The notes beneath the pieces were generated by a model, which saw only the letters and a list, made by a program, of their open reading frames with translations, was not told the DNA's origin and did not search any database. From the NCBI GenBank assembly GCA_937996655.1, contig CALKUK010000006.1, positions 1-22,791 of the forward strand: a stretch of DNA of 22,791 nucleotides. The letters run 5' to 3'. Position 1 is the stretch's first letter. Each line of letters begins with the position of its first letter. The DNA comes from an uncultured Sphingomonadaceae bacterium. Its GTDB lineage: Bacteria > Pseudomonadota > Alphaproteobacteria > Sphingomonadales > Sphingomonadaceae. Positions 1 through 7,468 of the stretch are shown in pieces. The position numbers and the translations under genes are program-made.

Positions 1-614
1 ATGTCCTTGGCGTCGAATTCGAAATCGAGCCAGGAACCGCGATACGGAATGACGCGGGCAGCGAAGAGATACTTGCCCGAAGAGTGGGTTTTGCCACGGT
101 CATGGTCAAACAGAACACCAGGCGAGCGGTGCATCTGCGACACGATGACGCGTTCCGTGCCGTTGATGAAGAAGGTGCCGTTCTCTGTCATGAGCGGCAT
201 GTCGCCCATGTAAACGTCCTGCTCCTTGATATCGAGGACCGAGCGGGTTTCCGTTTCGGTATCGACTTCAAAGACGATCAGGCGGAGCGTCACCTTCATC
301 GGCGCGGCATAGGTGATCCCGCGCTGGCGGCATTCTTCCACGTCGAACTTGGGATCTTCCAGTTCATAGGTGACGAAATCGAGCTCAGCCGTTCCGGCAA
401 AGTCGCGGATCGGGAAAACGCTGCGCAGCGTTTTCTCAAGACCGGACACATAGCCGATGGAGGGGTCTGACCGCAGAAACTGCTCGTACGATTCGCGCTG
501 AACCTGAATCAGGTCGGGCATTTCTGCCACTTCGTGAATGTTGCCGAACATTTTGCGGATGCGCTTCTTGGCAATCGCGACTGTCACGTCTGCCTTCGCT
601 GCTTGCTTCGCCAT
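1..614 (-). CDS. rpoB: DNA-directed RNA polymerase subunit beta, N-terminal part (cut by window edge)
   Basis: This is the start of the beta subunit of RNA polymerase, the catalytic core of transcription. About 204 codons are present. The protein begins MAKQAAKADVTVAIAKKRIR and continues through typical beta-subunit blocks: FGNIHEVAEMPDLIQVQRES, SYEQFL, a FPIRDFAGTAELDFVTYEL stretch, then ITYAAPMKVTLRL and the conserved ENGTFFINGTERVIVSQMHR followed by SPGVLFDHDRGKTHSSGK. The ATG at 614-612 is preceded by an AGGCGAG-like ribosome binding site about 9 bases upstream. The gene runs off the left edge, and rpoC is expected beyond it. Upstream, on the same strand, the neighbour is a subtilisin-like lipoprotein and not rplL, so rpoB probably has its own promoter in the 237-base gap. 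Confidence 0.97.
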   Translation of the reverse strand, partial: MAKQAAKADVTVAIAKKRIRKMFGNIHEVAEMPDLIQVQRESYEQFLRSDPSIGYVSGLEKTLRSVFPIRDFAGTAELDFVTYELEDPKFDVEECRQRGITYAAPMKVTLRLIVFEVDTETETRSVLDIKEQDVYMGDMPLMTENGTFFINGTERVIVSQMHRSPGVLFDHDRGKTHSSGKYLFAARVIPYRGSWLDFEFDAKD

Positions 615-851
615 GTGGATTTTCTCGCCTTTTACGTCTTAAATGCGGGGCGCGACAAAACACAAAAAGCCGCGAGTTTCCGCGAGGAAAACTGCAGCTT
701 TCAGCGTCTTGAAACCTCGATCGATCTATACGTTCGATGCACTGCGCAACGGCACATCATTTCCCGGTCGATTAAGGTAGTGTGATTTCCATAGGATTTC
801 CGGCGCCTCTTGTCAAACGGCGGCCCGGTAAAATCCTCCCCATCACACCAG
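615..851 (-). other. rpoB leader / intergenic region
   Basis: This 237-base stretch lies between the end of the subtilase gene and the rpoB start. It holds a bulged hairpin at 794-836, described separately. A T-rich stretch on the rpoB strand at about 656-670 follows a CTCGCGG/CTCGCGG tandem repeat (672-687). I could not pick a convincing -35/-10 pair. The region presumably carries the rpoB promoter because no other gene of the ribosomal-protein/rpoB group is upstream in this window. No open frame here resembles a protein. Confidence 0.45.
794..836 (-). terminator. bulged hairpin downstream of the subtilase gene
   Basis: Read on the minus strand, this is a 14-bp stem made of three perfect blocks: GGATTT with AAATCC, CCGG with CCGG, and CGCC with GGCG. 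The left side has two 2-base bulges (TA and GC) and the loop is 11 bases. It begins 15 bases after the TGA of the subtilase gene. There is no T-run after it, so it is either a weak or factor-assisted terminator or a structured part of the rpoB leader. Confidence 0.4.
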
Positions 852-3131
852 TCAGAAGGCCATCCCGAACTGCACGGCGGCGCCTACATCGTCATGCGCA
901 GAGGCGTAATGGCCGGGGTCATTCCGCCAATAGAGCGACGAGGAGAGCGATCCGGACCAGAGTGGCACTGCATAGCGCGCCTCGGCATCGATTTCCCGAC
1001 CGGTCGGGGCAAGGTTGATGCGGCTGGAGGCCATTTGCGCAGTGGACGAGGCATAATCCCACGTGACGGGCAGATCGACCGTAAGCCCGCCGGAGGACAC
1101 CCTTACCGGTTGGGCCAGCCGCAAGCCAAAGCTATCGCCGCGCGTCAGGACATTGTCCCGCGTCGCATCGAACGACCAAGCGGACGCCATCAAATGATCA
1201 GCAGCCGGACGAACGCCGCCGGCAGCGATCCGCGTCCACCCCTGCTGCCAGCTCCCGCGCAGCGTCCAACCATGAAGCGCATCCAAAGCGCCTTCGGCCG
1301 AGAGCAGGCGGGTTTTGGCCCCGGGTGCGCCGAGCATCGCACCGAAACGGGCGCCGAGCACCGTGGCCCTCTCCTCAAGCTGGCTCGCCTTCACCATCAG
1401 CCAGAGCGGACCAAAGCGGCGGTCCAGTGTCGCGGAGGCTGCGGTGTAGGGCAGGCGATCATAGCGATGGCGCTGTGCTTTAGACCAGACCAGAGCCTCT
1501 CCACGATCCCACCCGACCGACAGTCCCCAGCGCCCGAACTGCTGCCGGACGGCGCCGGAATAGCCTGGGGCCTCGTGGAAGCCAAAGCTGCTGCCGGCGG
1601 CTTCGGCAACGAGGAACTGCGATGCCTTTCTGAGCATCAACTGGTCCAATAACGCGCCGCTGCTGCGCGCGAAGCCTGCTGCAAAATGCGTGTCGCGTGA
1701 CAGGCGGGAAATAACCCAACCGGCCATCACCCGCGCCACATGTTGATCATGATCCGTCATGGTGAGCGGCCCGACCAGCCCCGTCTGCACATCGCCCGAC
1801 ACGGACAGGGCAACACCCGTCATGCCATAGCCGACGCCCGCCGTCCGGCCCTCAGAATTAAGCGAGGACCAGAGGCGACCGCTGGAATAACTGCGAGAAA
1901 ATGTGCCTTCCAGATCGGCGCGATAGGCGCGTCCATAGGCATCCTGAAACACGGTCGAAAGACCGGTGAGCGACGCATCCCCCATCGGCGCAGAGAGTGT
2001 GCCATTGTCCGTCATCGATACCGGCACACTGGTGCCCGCCACCGACGTTGCCCCTCGCGCTGCAAAAGCGGACGCAAGATCCACAACGCCGTGACCATAA
2101 ACCGTGTCGACACCGGGACTGCCCAAATCCCGCGCGGAGGACAGCAGGAGATCTACGATCTGTGCGCTCGTCAGCGACGGAAAGGCTTGCGCGAGCAGCG
2201 CGACGGCCCCGGCGATTGCAGGCGCTGCATAAGAGGTGCCGCTGGCCAGAATGGCGGAGCCAGTCTCATTGATCGTCCGCACCCGGTTTGCCAGCGCCAG
2301 GACATAGTGCGACGCCGCCGCTCCGGCCTGATTGCTGCCCCCCGTTGAGAAGACGGACAACGCATTGGCATCATCCACCCCGCCTGCGACGATGATAAGG
2401 TTGCGCGCCGCCGCATCATTGGCGACCAGCGCGAAATCGTCTGGGTTGGCCAAGCCATCATTGCCGGCCGAGATGACAAGGATCGTCCCCGCAGCGGTCG
2501 CCCGCCCCATCGCTGCGCGCAGGGTGGAATTGGGGGCAGAGCCGCCAAGTGAGAGATTGACGACCTTCGCCCCATTGGACACGGCAATGTCGAGCGCGGA
2601 AGCAATCGCCAAATCATTGTGGCTGCAGCCCCCGTCAGGTGCCGTATTGGCACAACTGCCCGGCGTATCGGTCCGCAGGGCCAGCAGGGTGGCATTGAAC
2701 GCCACCCCATGCGTATCGGAGTCATTCTTGGCCCCCAGCAGGACGGCGGCCACCGAAGTGCCATGACCGTCTTCATCCCCCACGCCGCGGTTGCCTGCCA
2801 CATCGCGCGAGGCGGCGCTGATCTTCCCTGCGAATTCCGGCAAAGCGGGGTTCACGCCGCTGTCGATGACTGCCGCCGTAATGCCCTGCCCGGTTGCCCC
2901 CGCTGCATAAGCGGAGATGGCGCTGACCTTCGTGGCGGCGTTGGACCGCTGATATTCGGGCGTATTGTAATCGACCGTCGCAGGTGGCGGCGGCGGCGGT
3001 GGCGGCGGCGCGGCGACCGAGCTTGGCGTCTGCGGGGCCGTCGCGACGGCTGCACCACCCCCGCCACATGCCGTCAAAACCGGTGCGACAACCAACAGCG
3101 CACCAAAGGCGAGAACGCTCTTCCTGCTCAT
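852..3131 (-). CDS. S8 (subtilisin-like) serine peptidase, lipid-anchored, autotransporter-like
   Basis: This 759-residue protein is a predicted surface protease. The N-terminus is a lipoprotein signal ending in the lipobox LTAC (C22), followed by a Gly run and a linker with nine consecutive prolines (42-50). A subtilase domain spans roughly 55-365. It has the full S8 catalytic set: D90 (AAVIDSGVNP), H123 (DGHGTSVA), oxyanion N224 (SAGND) and S300 (GTSYAAPAIAG). The remaining 390 residues are rich in alternating hydrophobic/polar segments and end in FGMAF. A C-terminal Phe is typical of outer-membrane beta-barrels, so an autotransporter-like barrel is likely but inferred. A lipobox plus subtilase plus barrel matches the plan of NalP (Neisseria) and SphB1 (Bordetella), which process other surface proteins. 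The ATG at 3131 has a GGGG ribosome site 8 bases upstream. It is divergent from the HAD gene and its transcription runs towards rpoB. The substrate is unknown. Confidence 0.9.
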   Translation of the reverse strand: MSRKSVLAFGALLVVAPVLTACGGGGAAVATAPQTPSSVAAPPPPPPPPPATVDYNTPEYQRSNAATKVSAISAYAAGATGQGITAAVIDSGVNPALPEFAGKISAASRDVAGNRGVGDEDGHGTSVAAVLLGAKNDSDTHGVAFNATLLALRTDTPGSCANTAPDGGCSHNDLAIASALDIAVSNGAKVVNLSLGGSAPNSTLRAAMGRATAAGTILVISAGNDGLANPDDFALVANDAAARNLIIVAGGVDDANALSVFSTGGSNQAGAAASHYVLALANRVRTINETGSAILASGTSYAAPAIAGAVALLAQAFPSLTSAQIVDLLLSSARDLGSPGVDTVYGHGVVDLASAFAARGATSVAGTSVPVSMTDNGTLSAPMGDASLTGLSTVFQDAYGRAYRADLEGTFSRSYSSGRLWSSLNSEGRTAGVGYGMTGVALSVSGDVQTGLVGPLTMTDHDQHVARVMAGWVISRLSRDTHFAAGFARSSGALLDQLMLRKASQFLVAEAAGSSFGFHEAPGYSGAVRQQFGRWGLSVGWDRGEALVWSKAQRHRYDRLPYTAASATLDRRFGPLWLMVKASQLEERATVLGARFGAMLGAPGAKTRLLSAEGALDALHGWTLRGSWQQGWTRIAAGGVRPAADHLMASAWSFDATRDNVLTRGDSFGLRLAQPVRVSSGGLTVDLPVTWDYASSTAQMASSRINLAPTGREIDAEARYAVPLWSGSLSSSLYWRNDPGHYASAHDDVGAAVQFGMAF

Positions 3132-3193
3132 TCAATACCCCACCAAACGCCGTCATGAACTAGCCAGATATGCAGCTAATCCCGCGTTAAGAA

Positions 3194-3212
3194 TGCTGCC
3201 AATCTGGCAGCA
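3194..3212. promoter_or_regulatory. 19-bp perfect dyad in the divergent promoter region
   Basis: TGCTGCCA, a 3-base spacer ATC, then TGGCAGCA form a perfect 8+8 inverted repeat. It lies 62 bases upstream of the subtilase start and 71 bases upstream of the HAD gene start. The three-base spacer is too short for a good transcription terminator, and both neighbouring genes start outward from it, so an operator for a dimeric regulator is the more natural reading. Which regulator binds cannot be told from here. Confidence 0.45.
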
Positions 3213-3283
3213 ATAAAAGACGATAAGTGTGTTAACGGCCGAGGGTGCTTTATGTTTGCGGTGCTTGTGACTAAGGGCGGGTC

Positions 3284-3946
3284 ATGCCCCCTGCACTGAC
3301 CCATATCGACACGTGGATCTTTGATCTGGACAACACGCTCTACCCCGCGTCGTGCGACCTTTTTGCGCTGATCGACGCGCGGATGAACGCCTATCTGCGC
3401 AACCTGTTCAGCGTCGATGAAACCGAAGCGCACCGCATCCAGAAACAATATTTCCGCGATCACGGAACGACCCTGTCCGGCCTTATGGCCCGCCATGGGA
3501 CAGACCCGCATCATTTCTTGGACTTCGTCCACGATATTGAAATGGACAGGATCTCGCCCAATCCGGATTTGAAAGACGCGCTGATGGCGCTGCCGGGCCG
3601 CCGTTTGGTCTTTACCAATGGCGATGTGCCCTACGCCGAGCGGGTTCTCGCTGCCTTGGGTCTCGAAAGCTGTTTTGAGGCGGTGCACGATATCCATATG
3701 ATGGACTATCAGCCCAAGCCAGATCCTTCGGCCTATGACGGATTTTGCAAGGCATGGGGCGTCACGCCGACAACCGCGCTTTTCGCTGAAGACATGGCCC
3801 GCAATCTAAAGCCTGCCAAAGACATCGGCATGACAACACTTTGGGTCAATAACGGCTCGGAACAGGCCAATGGGGAGGCCTGCCCGTCCTTCATTGACCA
3901 TGAAACCCATGAGATCACCGCCTGGCTTTCCGGGCTTTCACAATAG
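3284..3946 (+). CDS. HAD-superfamily pyrimidine 5'-nucleotidase
   Basis: This 220-residue cytosolic HAD phosphatase resembles the pyrimidine 5'-nucleotidase group (yeast Sdt1/Phm8-like), which dephosphorylates nucleoside monophosphates. All four HAD motifs are visible. Motif I is FDLDNT, with nucleophile D14 and acid/base D16. Motif II is FTNGD with T111. Motif III is the lysine in QPKPDP (K145). Motif IV is AEDMARN with D170. The alpha-helical cap lies between about residues 21 and 100. The ATG at 3284 has an AAGGG ribosome site six bases upstream. The stop codon overlaps the AGGA ribosome site of dapD eight bases downstream, so the two are very likely co-transcribed. The exact substrate is inferred from the family only. 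Confidence 0.88.
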   Translation: MPPALTHIDTWIFDLDNTLYPASCDLFALIDARMNAYLRNLFSVDETEAHRIQKQYFRDHGTTLSGLMARHGTDPHHFLDFVHDIEMDRISPNPDLKDALMALPGRRLVFTNGDVPYAERVLAALGLESCFEAVHDIHMMDYQPKPDPSAYDGFCKAWGVTPTTALFAEDMARNLKPAKDIGMTTLWVNNGSEQANGEACPSFIDHETHEITAWLSGLSQ

Positions 3947-3954
3947 GATCACGC

Positions 3955-4791
3955 ATGACCACGCTTGAACAGACCATCGAAGCCCTTTGGGAAGACCGCG
4001 ACGCCCTCTCGCCCGCAACAACCGGCGATGCACGCGATGCCGTGATTGCCGCGCTCAACCTGCTCGACAGCGGCGAACGTCGCGTCGCTGAGAAGGTCGA
4101 TGGCAATTGGCAGGTTAATCAGTGGCTCAAGAAGGCCGTGCTTCTGTCTTTCCGCATCAACGACATGGAAGCCATCCCCGGCGGCCCCGGCGGCGCGCAT
4201 TGGTGGGACAAGGTGCCCTCCAAGTTTGAAGGCTGGGATGAAAACCGCTTCCGTGAGGCTGGCTTCCGCGCCGTGCCCGGTGCCATCGTTCGCCGCGGCG
4301 CGCACATCGCGAAGAACGTTGTCCTGATGCCGAGCTTCGTGAACCTTGGCGCGTCCGTCGGCGAAGGCACGATGGTGGACACCTGGGCGACCGTCGGAAG
4401 CTGCGCGCAGATTGGCAAGAACGTCCATTTGTCCGGCGGCGTCGGCATTGGCGGCGTTTTGGAACCGCTTCAGGCTGGCCCCGTCATCATTGAAGATAAT
4501 TGCTTCATCGGCGCCCGGTCTGAAGTCGTTGAAGGCGTTGTGGTCGAGGAAGGCGCGGTCCTCGCCATGGGCGTGTTCCTTTCCTCCACCTCCAAGATCA
4601 TCGACCGCGCGACGGGCGAAATCTTCGTCGGCCGCGTGCCGTCTTACTCGGTGGTCGTCCCCGGCGCGCTCCCCGGAAAGCCGCTGCCCGATGGCACGCC
4701 CGGCCCGAGCCTATCCTGCGCCGTCATCGTGAAGCGCGTCGATGCCCAAACGCGGGCAAAGACGGCGATCAACGAGCTGCTGCGGGATTGA
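3955..4791 (+). CDS. dapD: 2,3,4,5-tetrahydropyridine-2,6-dicarboxylate N-succinyltransferase
   Basis: DapD transfers succinyl from succinyl-CoA to tetrahydrodipicolinate in the succinylase branch of meso-diaminopimelate/lysine synthesis. The product feeds both lysine and the peptidoglycan cross-link. The 278-residue length is normal. An N-terminal helical domain (MTTLEQTIEALWEDRDALSP) contains the FRINDMEAIPGGPGGAHWWD block. A left-handed beta-helix of hexapeptide repeats follows, through RRGAHIAKNVVLMPSFVNLG, GTMVDTWATVGSCAQIGKNV and HLSGGVGIGGVLEP. The C-terminal part includes VVPGALPGKPLPDG. The start at 3955 uses the AGGA at 3945-3948, which overlaps the stop of the preceding HAD gene. 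dapE often follows dapD in relatives but is not next here. lysA, a later step of the pathway, lies 4.3 kb downstream. Confidence 0.97.
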   Translation: MTTLEQTIEALWEDRDALSPATTGDARDAVIAALNLLDSGERRVAEKVDGNWQVNQWLKKAVLLSFRINDMEAIPGGPGGAHWWDKVPSKFEGWDENRFREAGFRAVPGAIVRRGAHIAKNVVLMPSFVNLGASVGEGTMVDTWATVGSCAQIGKNVHLSGGVGIGGVLEPLQAGPVIIEDNCFIGARSEVVEGVVVEEGAVLAMGVFLSSTSKIIDRATGEIFVGRVPSYSVVVPGALPGKPLPDGTPGPSLSCAVIVKRVDAQTRAKTAINELLRD

Positions 4792-4801
4792 GGACGTCTT
4801 C

Positions 4802-4897
4802 CCGTCATGCTGAACTTGTTTCAGCAGCCATGAAACCGATGCTGAAAGTTTTGCATCGACAGTGATCATGGGCCCTGAAACAAGTTCAGGGTGACGG
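4802..4897. repeat. REP-like dispersed palindromic element (28-bp arms)
   Basis: Left arm 4802-4829 and right arm 4870-4897 are inverted copies. They match at about 23 of 28 positions, with the shared core CTGAACTTGTTTCAG. The core is itself a small hairpin (CTGAA/TTCAG), so each arm can fold alone or with the other. The 40-base spacer shows no open frame. The element fills almost the whole gap between dapD and the next gene. From memory, this core is abundant between genes in sphingomonads, but I cannot count copies here. It may end the dapD transcript. Confidence 0.75.
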
Positions 4898-4917
4898 TTT
4901 GGAGGAATCGATATCGC

Positions 4918-6054
4918 ATGACCAAAACCACCGACTTCATCGTCATTGGCGGCGGCATTGCTGGGCTTTCCGTCGCCGCCCGTCTCGCTGAACATGGGCA
5001 AGTTGTGGTGCTCGAAGCGGAAGAGGCTGTCGGCTATCACAGTTCGGGGCGGAGTGCGGCCTTCTACCACTTCGGCCTCGGTAACCCGCTGGTGCGCGGG
5101 CTGACCGCCTGGAGCCGTCCGTTTTTCGATGCCCCGCCTGAGGGGTTCACGGATGTCCCTCTCGCGACGCCCAAGCCTGCCTTGTTCATCGCCACGCAGG
5201 AAATGCTGCCCGAACTGGAGTCCCTCGGCACCGAGATGCGGCGCTTCACCGATACGGTGGAAGATGCCGATGTCGCGCGGATGCGCACCCTCTGCCCGCT
5301 GCTGAAATTCGGCGACGACGCTATCGTTGCAGGGCTGGTCGACCATGGCGGCCGCAGTTTGGATGCCGATGCGCTATTGCAGGGGTTTGCACGCAAGGCG
5401 CGCAGCCATGGCACCGTCCTTGTCCGCCACCGCGTCGCCGCCCTCACCCGCCAAGGCAGCGACTGGACGGCGACCACTGAGACGGGCGACAGCTACACCG
5501 CCCCCGTCATCGTCAACGCCGCAGGCTCCTGGGCCGACCGGATTGCGGGCCTTGCGGGCGTCCAGCTCATTGGTCTCCAGCCAAAGCGCCGGACGATTAT
5601 CGTCTTTGAACCACCCGAAGGCACCGACGTGCGGGACTGGCCGTTCATCAAGACGCCGGGCGACGTCTTCTACATCCTGCCACAGGGCAACCGCCTGCTC
5701 GCCTGCCCCAATGATGAGACCGACAGCGAACCCTGCGACGCGCAGGCCGAAGAATATGATCAGGCGCTCGCCGCATGGCGGGTCGAACAGTTCACGACGA
5801 TGCCGGTCCCGCGCATCACCGGTCGCTGGGCAGGCCTGCGCTCCTTCGTGAAAGACCGGATGCCCGTGGCGAGCTTCGCGCCCGATGCGCCGGGCTTCTT
5901 CTGGCTCGCCGGACAAGGCGGCTTTGGCCTTCAGACCTCGCCCGCCATGTCCGCGCTGGCGGCGGCGCTGGTGACGGAGAGCGACTGGCCGGAGGGAATG
6001 GCGGACCTTGGCGTGACGCCGGCAAGTGTCGGTGTGGAGCGGTTGCGGGTCTAA
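4918..6054 (+). CDS. FAD-dependent D-amino-acid dehydrogenase, DauA (D-arginine dehydrogenase)-like
   Basis: This 378-residue flavoprotein belongs to the DAO superfamily. It would oxidise D-amino acids to 2-oxo acids and ammonia, probably passing electrons to the respiratory chain rather than to oxygen. The dinucleotide-binding motif is at 11-16 (GGGIAG) with the acidic end of the Rossmann strand at VVLEAE. The GYHSSGRSAA block (39-48) and LQPKRR (220-225) with WAGLRSF (304-310) closely follow the P. aeruginosa D-arginine dehydrogenase DauA as I remember it. There, arginines in the latter two motifs bind the substrate carboxylate. The ATG at 4918 is chosen because GGAGGA lies 11 bases upstream; an earlier in-frame codon would place the start inside the repeat. 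Its stop overlaps the stop of the convergent ureohydrolase gene by four bases. Substrate preference is inferred, and other D-amino acids remain possible. Confidence 0.85.
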   Translation: MTKTTDFIVIGGGIAGLSVAARLAEHGQVVVLEAEEAVGYHSSGRSAAFYHFGLGNPLVRGLTAWSRPFFDAPPEGFTDVPLATPKPALFIATQEMLPELESLGTEMRRFTDTVEDADVARMRTLCPLLKFGDDAIVAGLVDHGGRSLDADALLQGFARKARSHGTVLVRHRVAALTRQGSDWTATTETGDSYTAPVIVNAAGSWADRIAGLAGVQLIGLQPKRRTIIVFEPPEGTDVRDWPFIKTPGDVFYILPQGNRLLACPNDETDSEPCDAQAEEYDQALAAWRVEQFTTMPVPRITGRWAGLRSFVKDRMPVASFAPDAPGFFWLAGQGGFGLQTSPAMSALAAALVTESDWPEGMADLGVTPASVGVERLRV

Positions 6055-6842
6055 CCGGCCAGTCCCGCCAGTTCCTTCAGAAACTTCGCCGCAACAACCG
6101 CCGTCATCCCGTTGATATCGCGCGTGGGATTATACTCCACCACATCCGCGCCGATGATCGGCCCCTTGATCCGGTGGAGCACGTTGAGCAGGTCGCGGAC
6201 CGACAGCCCGCCCGGCTCGTGATGCGACACGCCTGGCGCAAAGGCTGGGTCGAGCGCATCGAGATCAAGGCTAATATAAAGCGGCGCGTCGGGGATCGGC
6301 ACGGCACCCGCTGCAAAATCCCGCATCTCGACCATCTCCACGCCGAAGCGCTTGGCCTGATCGCGGCAATGGGCGTTGACGGTCCGCAGACCGACCTGAA
6401 CGAGGCGACGGGCATGGCCGCCTTCCATGATTCGCGCAAAGGGTGAGGCGTGGCTCAGCGGATCGCCTTCAAAGTCGTCATAGGTGTCAGGATGCGCGTC
6501 AAAATGCAGTATATTGACCGGTCCGTGCACGGCCGCCAGCCCCTGCACGATCGGGTTGGTCACCATGTGGTCGCCGCCGAGGAAGACCGGGGCGGCACCC
6601 GCCCGCGCCGCCGCTTCCGCTGCTGCGCGGATCAATTCGAAATCACCCGGGCCTTCGGTCAACGGGAGGTCCCCAAGGTCGTCGAAACGGATGTCGACAC
6701 CAATCTCCCGGCCGTTTTCGGCGGCCATATTGCTGTGGTCCGACCGCAAGGCCGCGCGGATGAGGTCCGGCGCTTGCGCCGGGCCGCGCAAAAACGAGGA
6801 ATGAGAGTCGGTCGGCAGGCCGATCAGTTGGACCTGTGCCAA
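6051..6842 (-). CDS. ureohydrolase of the agmatinase/guanidinobutyrase/arginase family
   Basis: This 263-residue binuclear-manganese hydrolase would release urea from a guanidino compound. The metal ligands are all visible: H92 (GGDHM), D115, H117 and D119 (FDAHPD), D193 and D195 (SLDLDALDPAFAPG). The family signature is therefore complete. The start is uncertain. There is no ATG in reach; the TTG at 6842 begins one base after the tlpA stop and gives the expected N-terminus (x-AQVQLIGLPTDSHSSFLRG), while a TTG at 6866 would overlap tlpA. Transcription is most likely coupled to tlpA. The end overlaps the convergent DauA-like gene at the four-base CTAA. Next to a D-arginine-dehydrogenase-like gene, 4-guanidinobutyrate or a similar arginine breakdown product is an attractive substrate, but agmatine is equally compatible with the motifs. 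Confidence 0.87.
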   Translation of the reverse strand: MAQVQLIGLPTDSHSSFLRGPAQAPDLIRAALRSDHSNMAAENGREIGVDIRFDDLGDLPLTEGPGDFELIRAAAEAAARAGAAPVFLGGDHMVTNPIVQGLAAVHGPVNILHFDAHPDTYDDFEGDPLSHASPFARIMEGGHARRLVQVGLRTVNAHCRDQAKRFGVEMVEMRDFAAGAVPIPDAPLYISLDLDALDPAFAPGVSHHEPGGLSVRDLLNVLHRIKGPIIGADVVEYNPTRDINGMTAVVAAKFLKELAGLAG

Positions 6843-6843
6843 G

Positions 6844-7452
6844 CTACGCCCCAAACGCCTCTTCAATCAACGCCTTGGACGCCGCATTGTCCCATTCCGC
6901 CCCGCCGACCATACGCCAGATTTCCTTGCCGTCCTTGTCAAACAGGATCGTCGTCGGCAGCACGCCGCCGCCCAGCGCGAAGCCGAGATCGCCCTTTTGG
7001 TCGACATAGGGCTGGAGCGATTTGAAGCCTTGGGTGCTCCACCATTTGTCGACCGCGGGCCTGCCCTTCATGTCCTGACTGACGGCAAGGACCTGAAGCC
7101 GACCGGCTTCGCGGGTGGCCAGCTTCTCAAGGGTTGGCATTTCCGCGATGCACGGGCCACACCATGTCGCCCAGACGTTGACGAGGACGGGCTGACCCTT
7201 GAACGCGGCCAGCTTCACCGTCGCGCCATCGGGGGCTTGGAAGGACACGTCGGGCATCGCTGCACCCTTGTGGCTGCGGTCGAGCGTGCCCGTCAGTTCC
7301 TCGGCGTTGGAAAGCGCTGCTTGGGGCCGGGCAGGTGATGATTGCGTGTCCGCGCCTTGCGGCTTGGGGTCGGATTGCTTATCGCAGCCCGTAACTGTCA
7401 GGCCGAGCACAAGGCCAGAACCGAGAAGGATCGTCGAGATTACCAGCCGCAA
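6844..7452 (-). CDS. TlpA-like thioredoxin-fold lipoprotein
   Basis: This is a predicted membrane-anchored periplasmic thiol-disulfide reductase of about 202 residues. The signal peptide ends at the lipobox VTGC (C23). A low-complexity linker follows, then an AhpC-TSA/thioredoxin-like domain with the active site WCGPC (97-101, in the context NVWATWCGPCIAEMP) and the cis-proline loop GVLPTTILFD. The role is likely reduction of periplasmic thiols, for example in cytochrome c maturation. I prefer the TTG at 7452: it has GGAG six bases upstream and gives a normal signal peptide (MRLVISTILL). The ATG at 7470 lacks a ribosome site and would put three acidic residues in the n-region. It is divergent from argH by about 16 bases and probably co-transcribed with the ureohydrolase, which starts one base after this stop. 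Confidence 0.88.
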   Translation of the reverse strand: MRLVISTILLGSGLVLGLTVTGCDKQSDPKPQGADTQSSPARPQAALSNAEELTGTLDRSHKGAAMPDVSFQAPDGATVKLAAFKGQPVLVNVWATWCGPCIAEMPTLEKLATREAGRLQVLAVSQDMKGRPAVDKWWSTQGFKSLQPYVDQKGDLGFALGGGVLPTTILFDKDGKEIWRMVGGAEWDNAASKALIEEAFGA

Positions 7453-7468
7453 GTCAGACTCCAATTCC

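Noticed and set aside
656..690. CTCGCGG tandem repeat followed by a T-rich run as an attenuator before rpoB
   Set aside because: The only hairpin is a four-pair CGCG stem, too weak to call.
810..1652. A 280-codon plus-strand open frame opposite the subtilase C-terminus
   Set aside because: The subtilase frame continues through it with a sensible beta-rich sequence and a proper end. The plus-strand product is Arg/Gly/Pro-rich and looks like a shadow.
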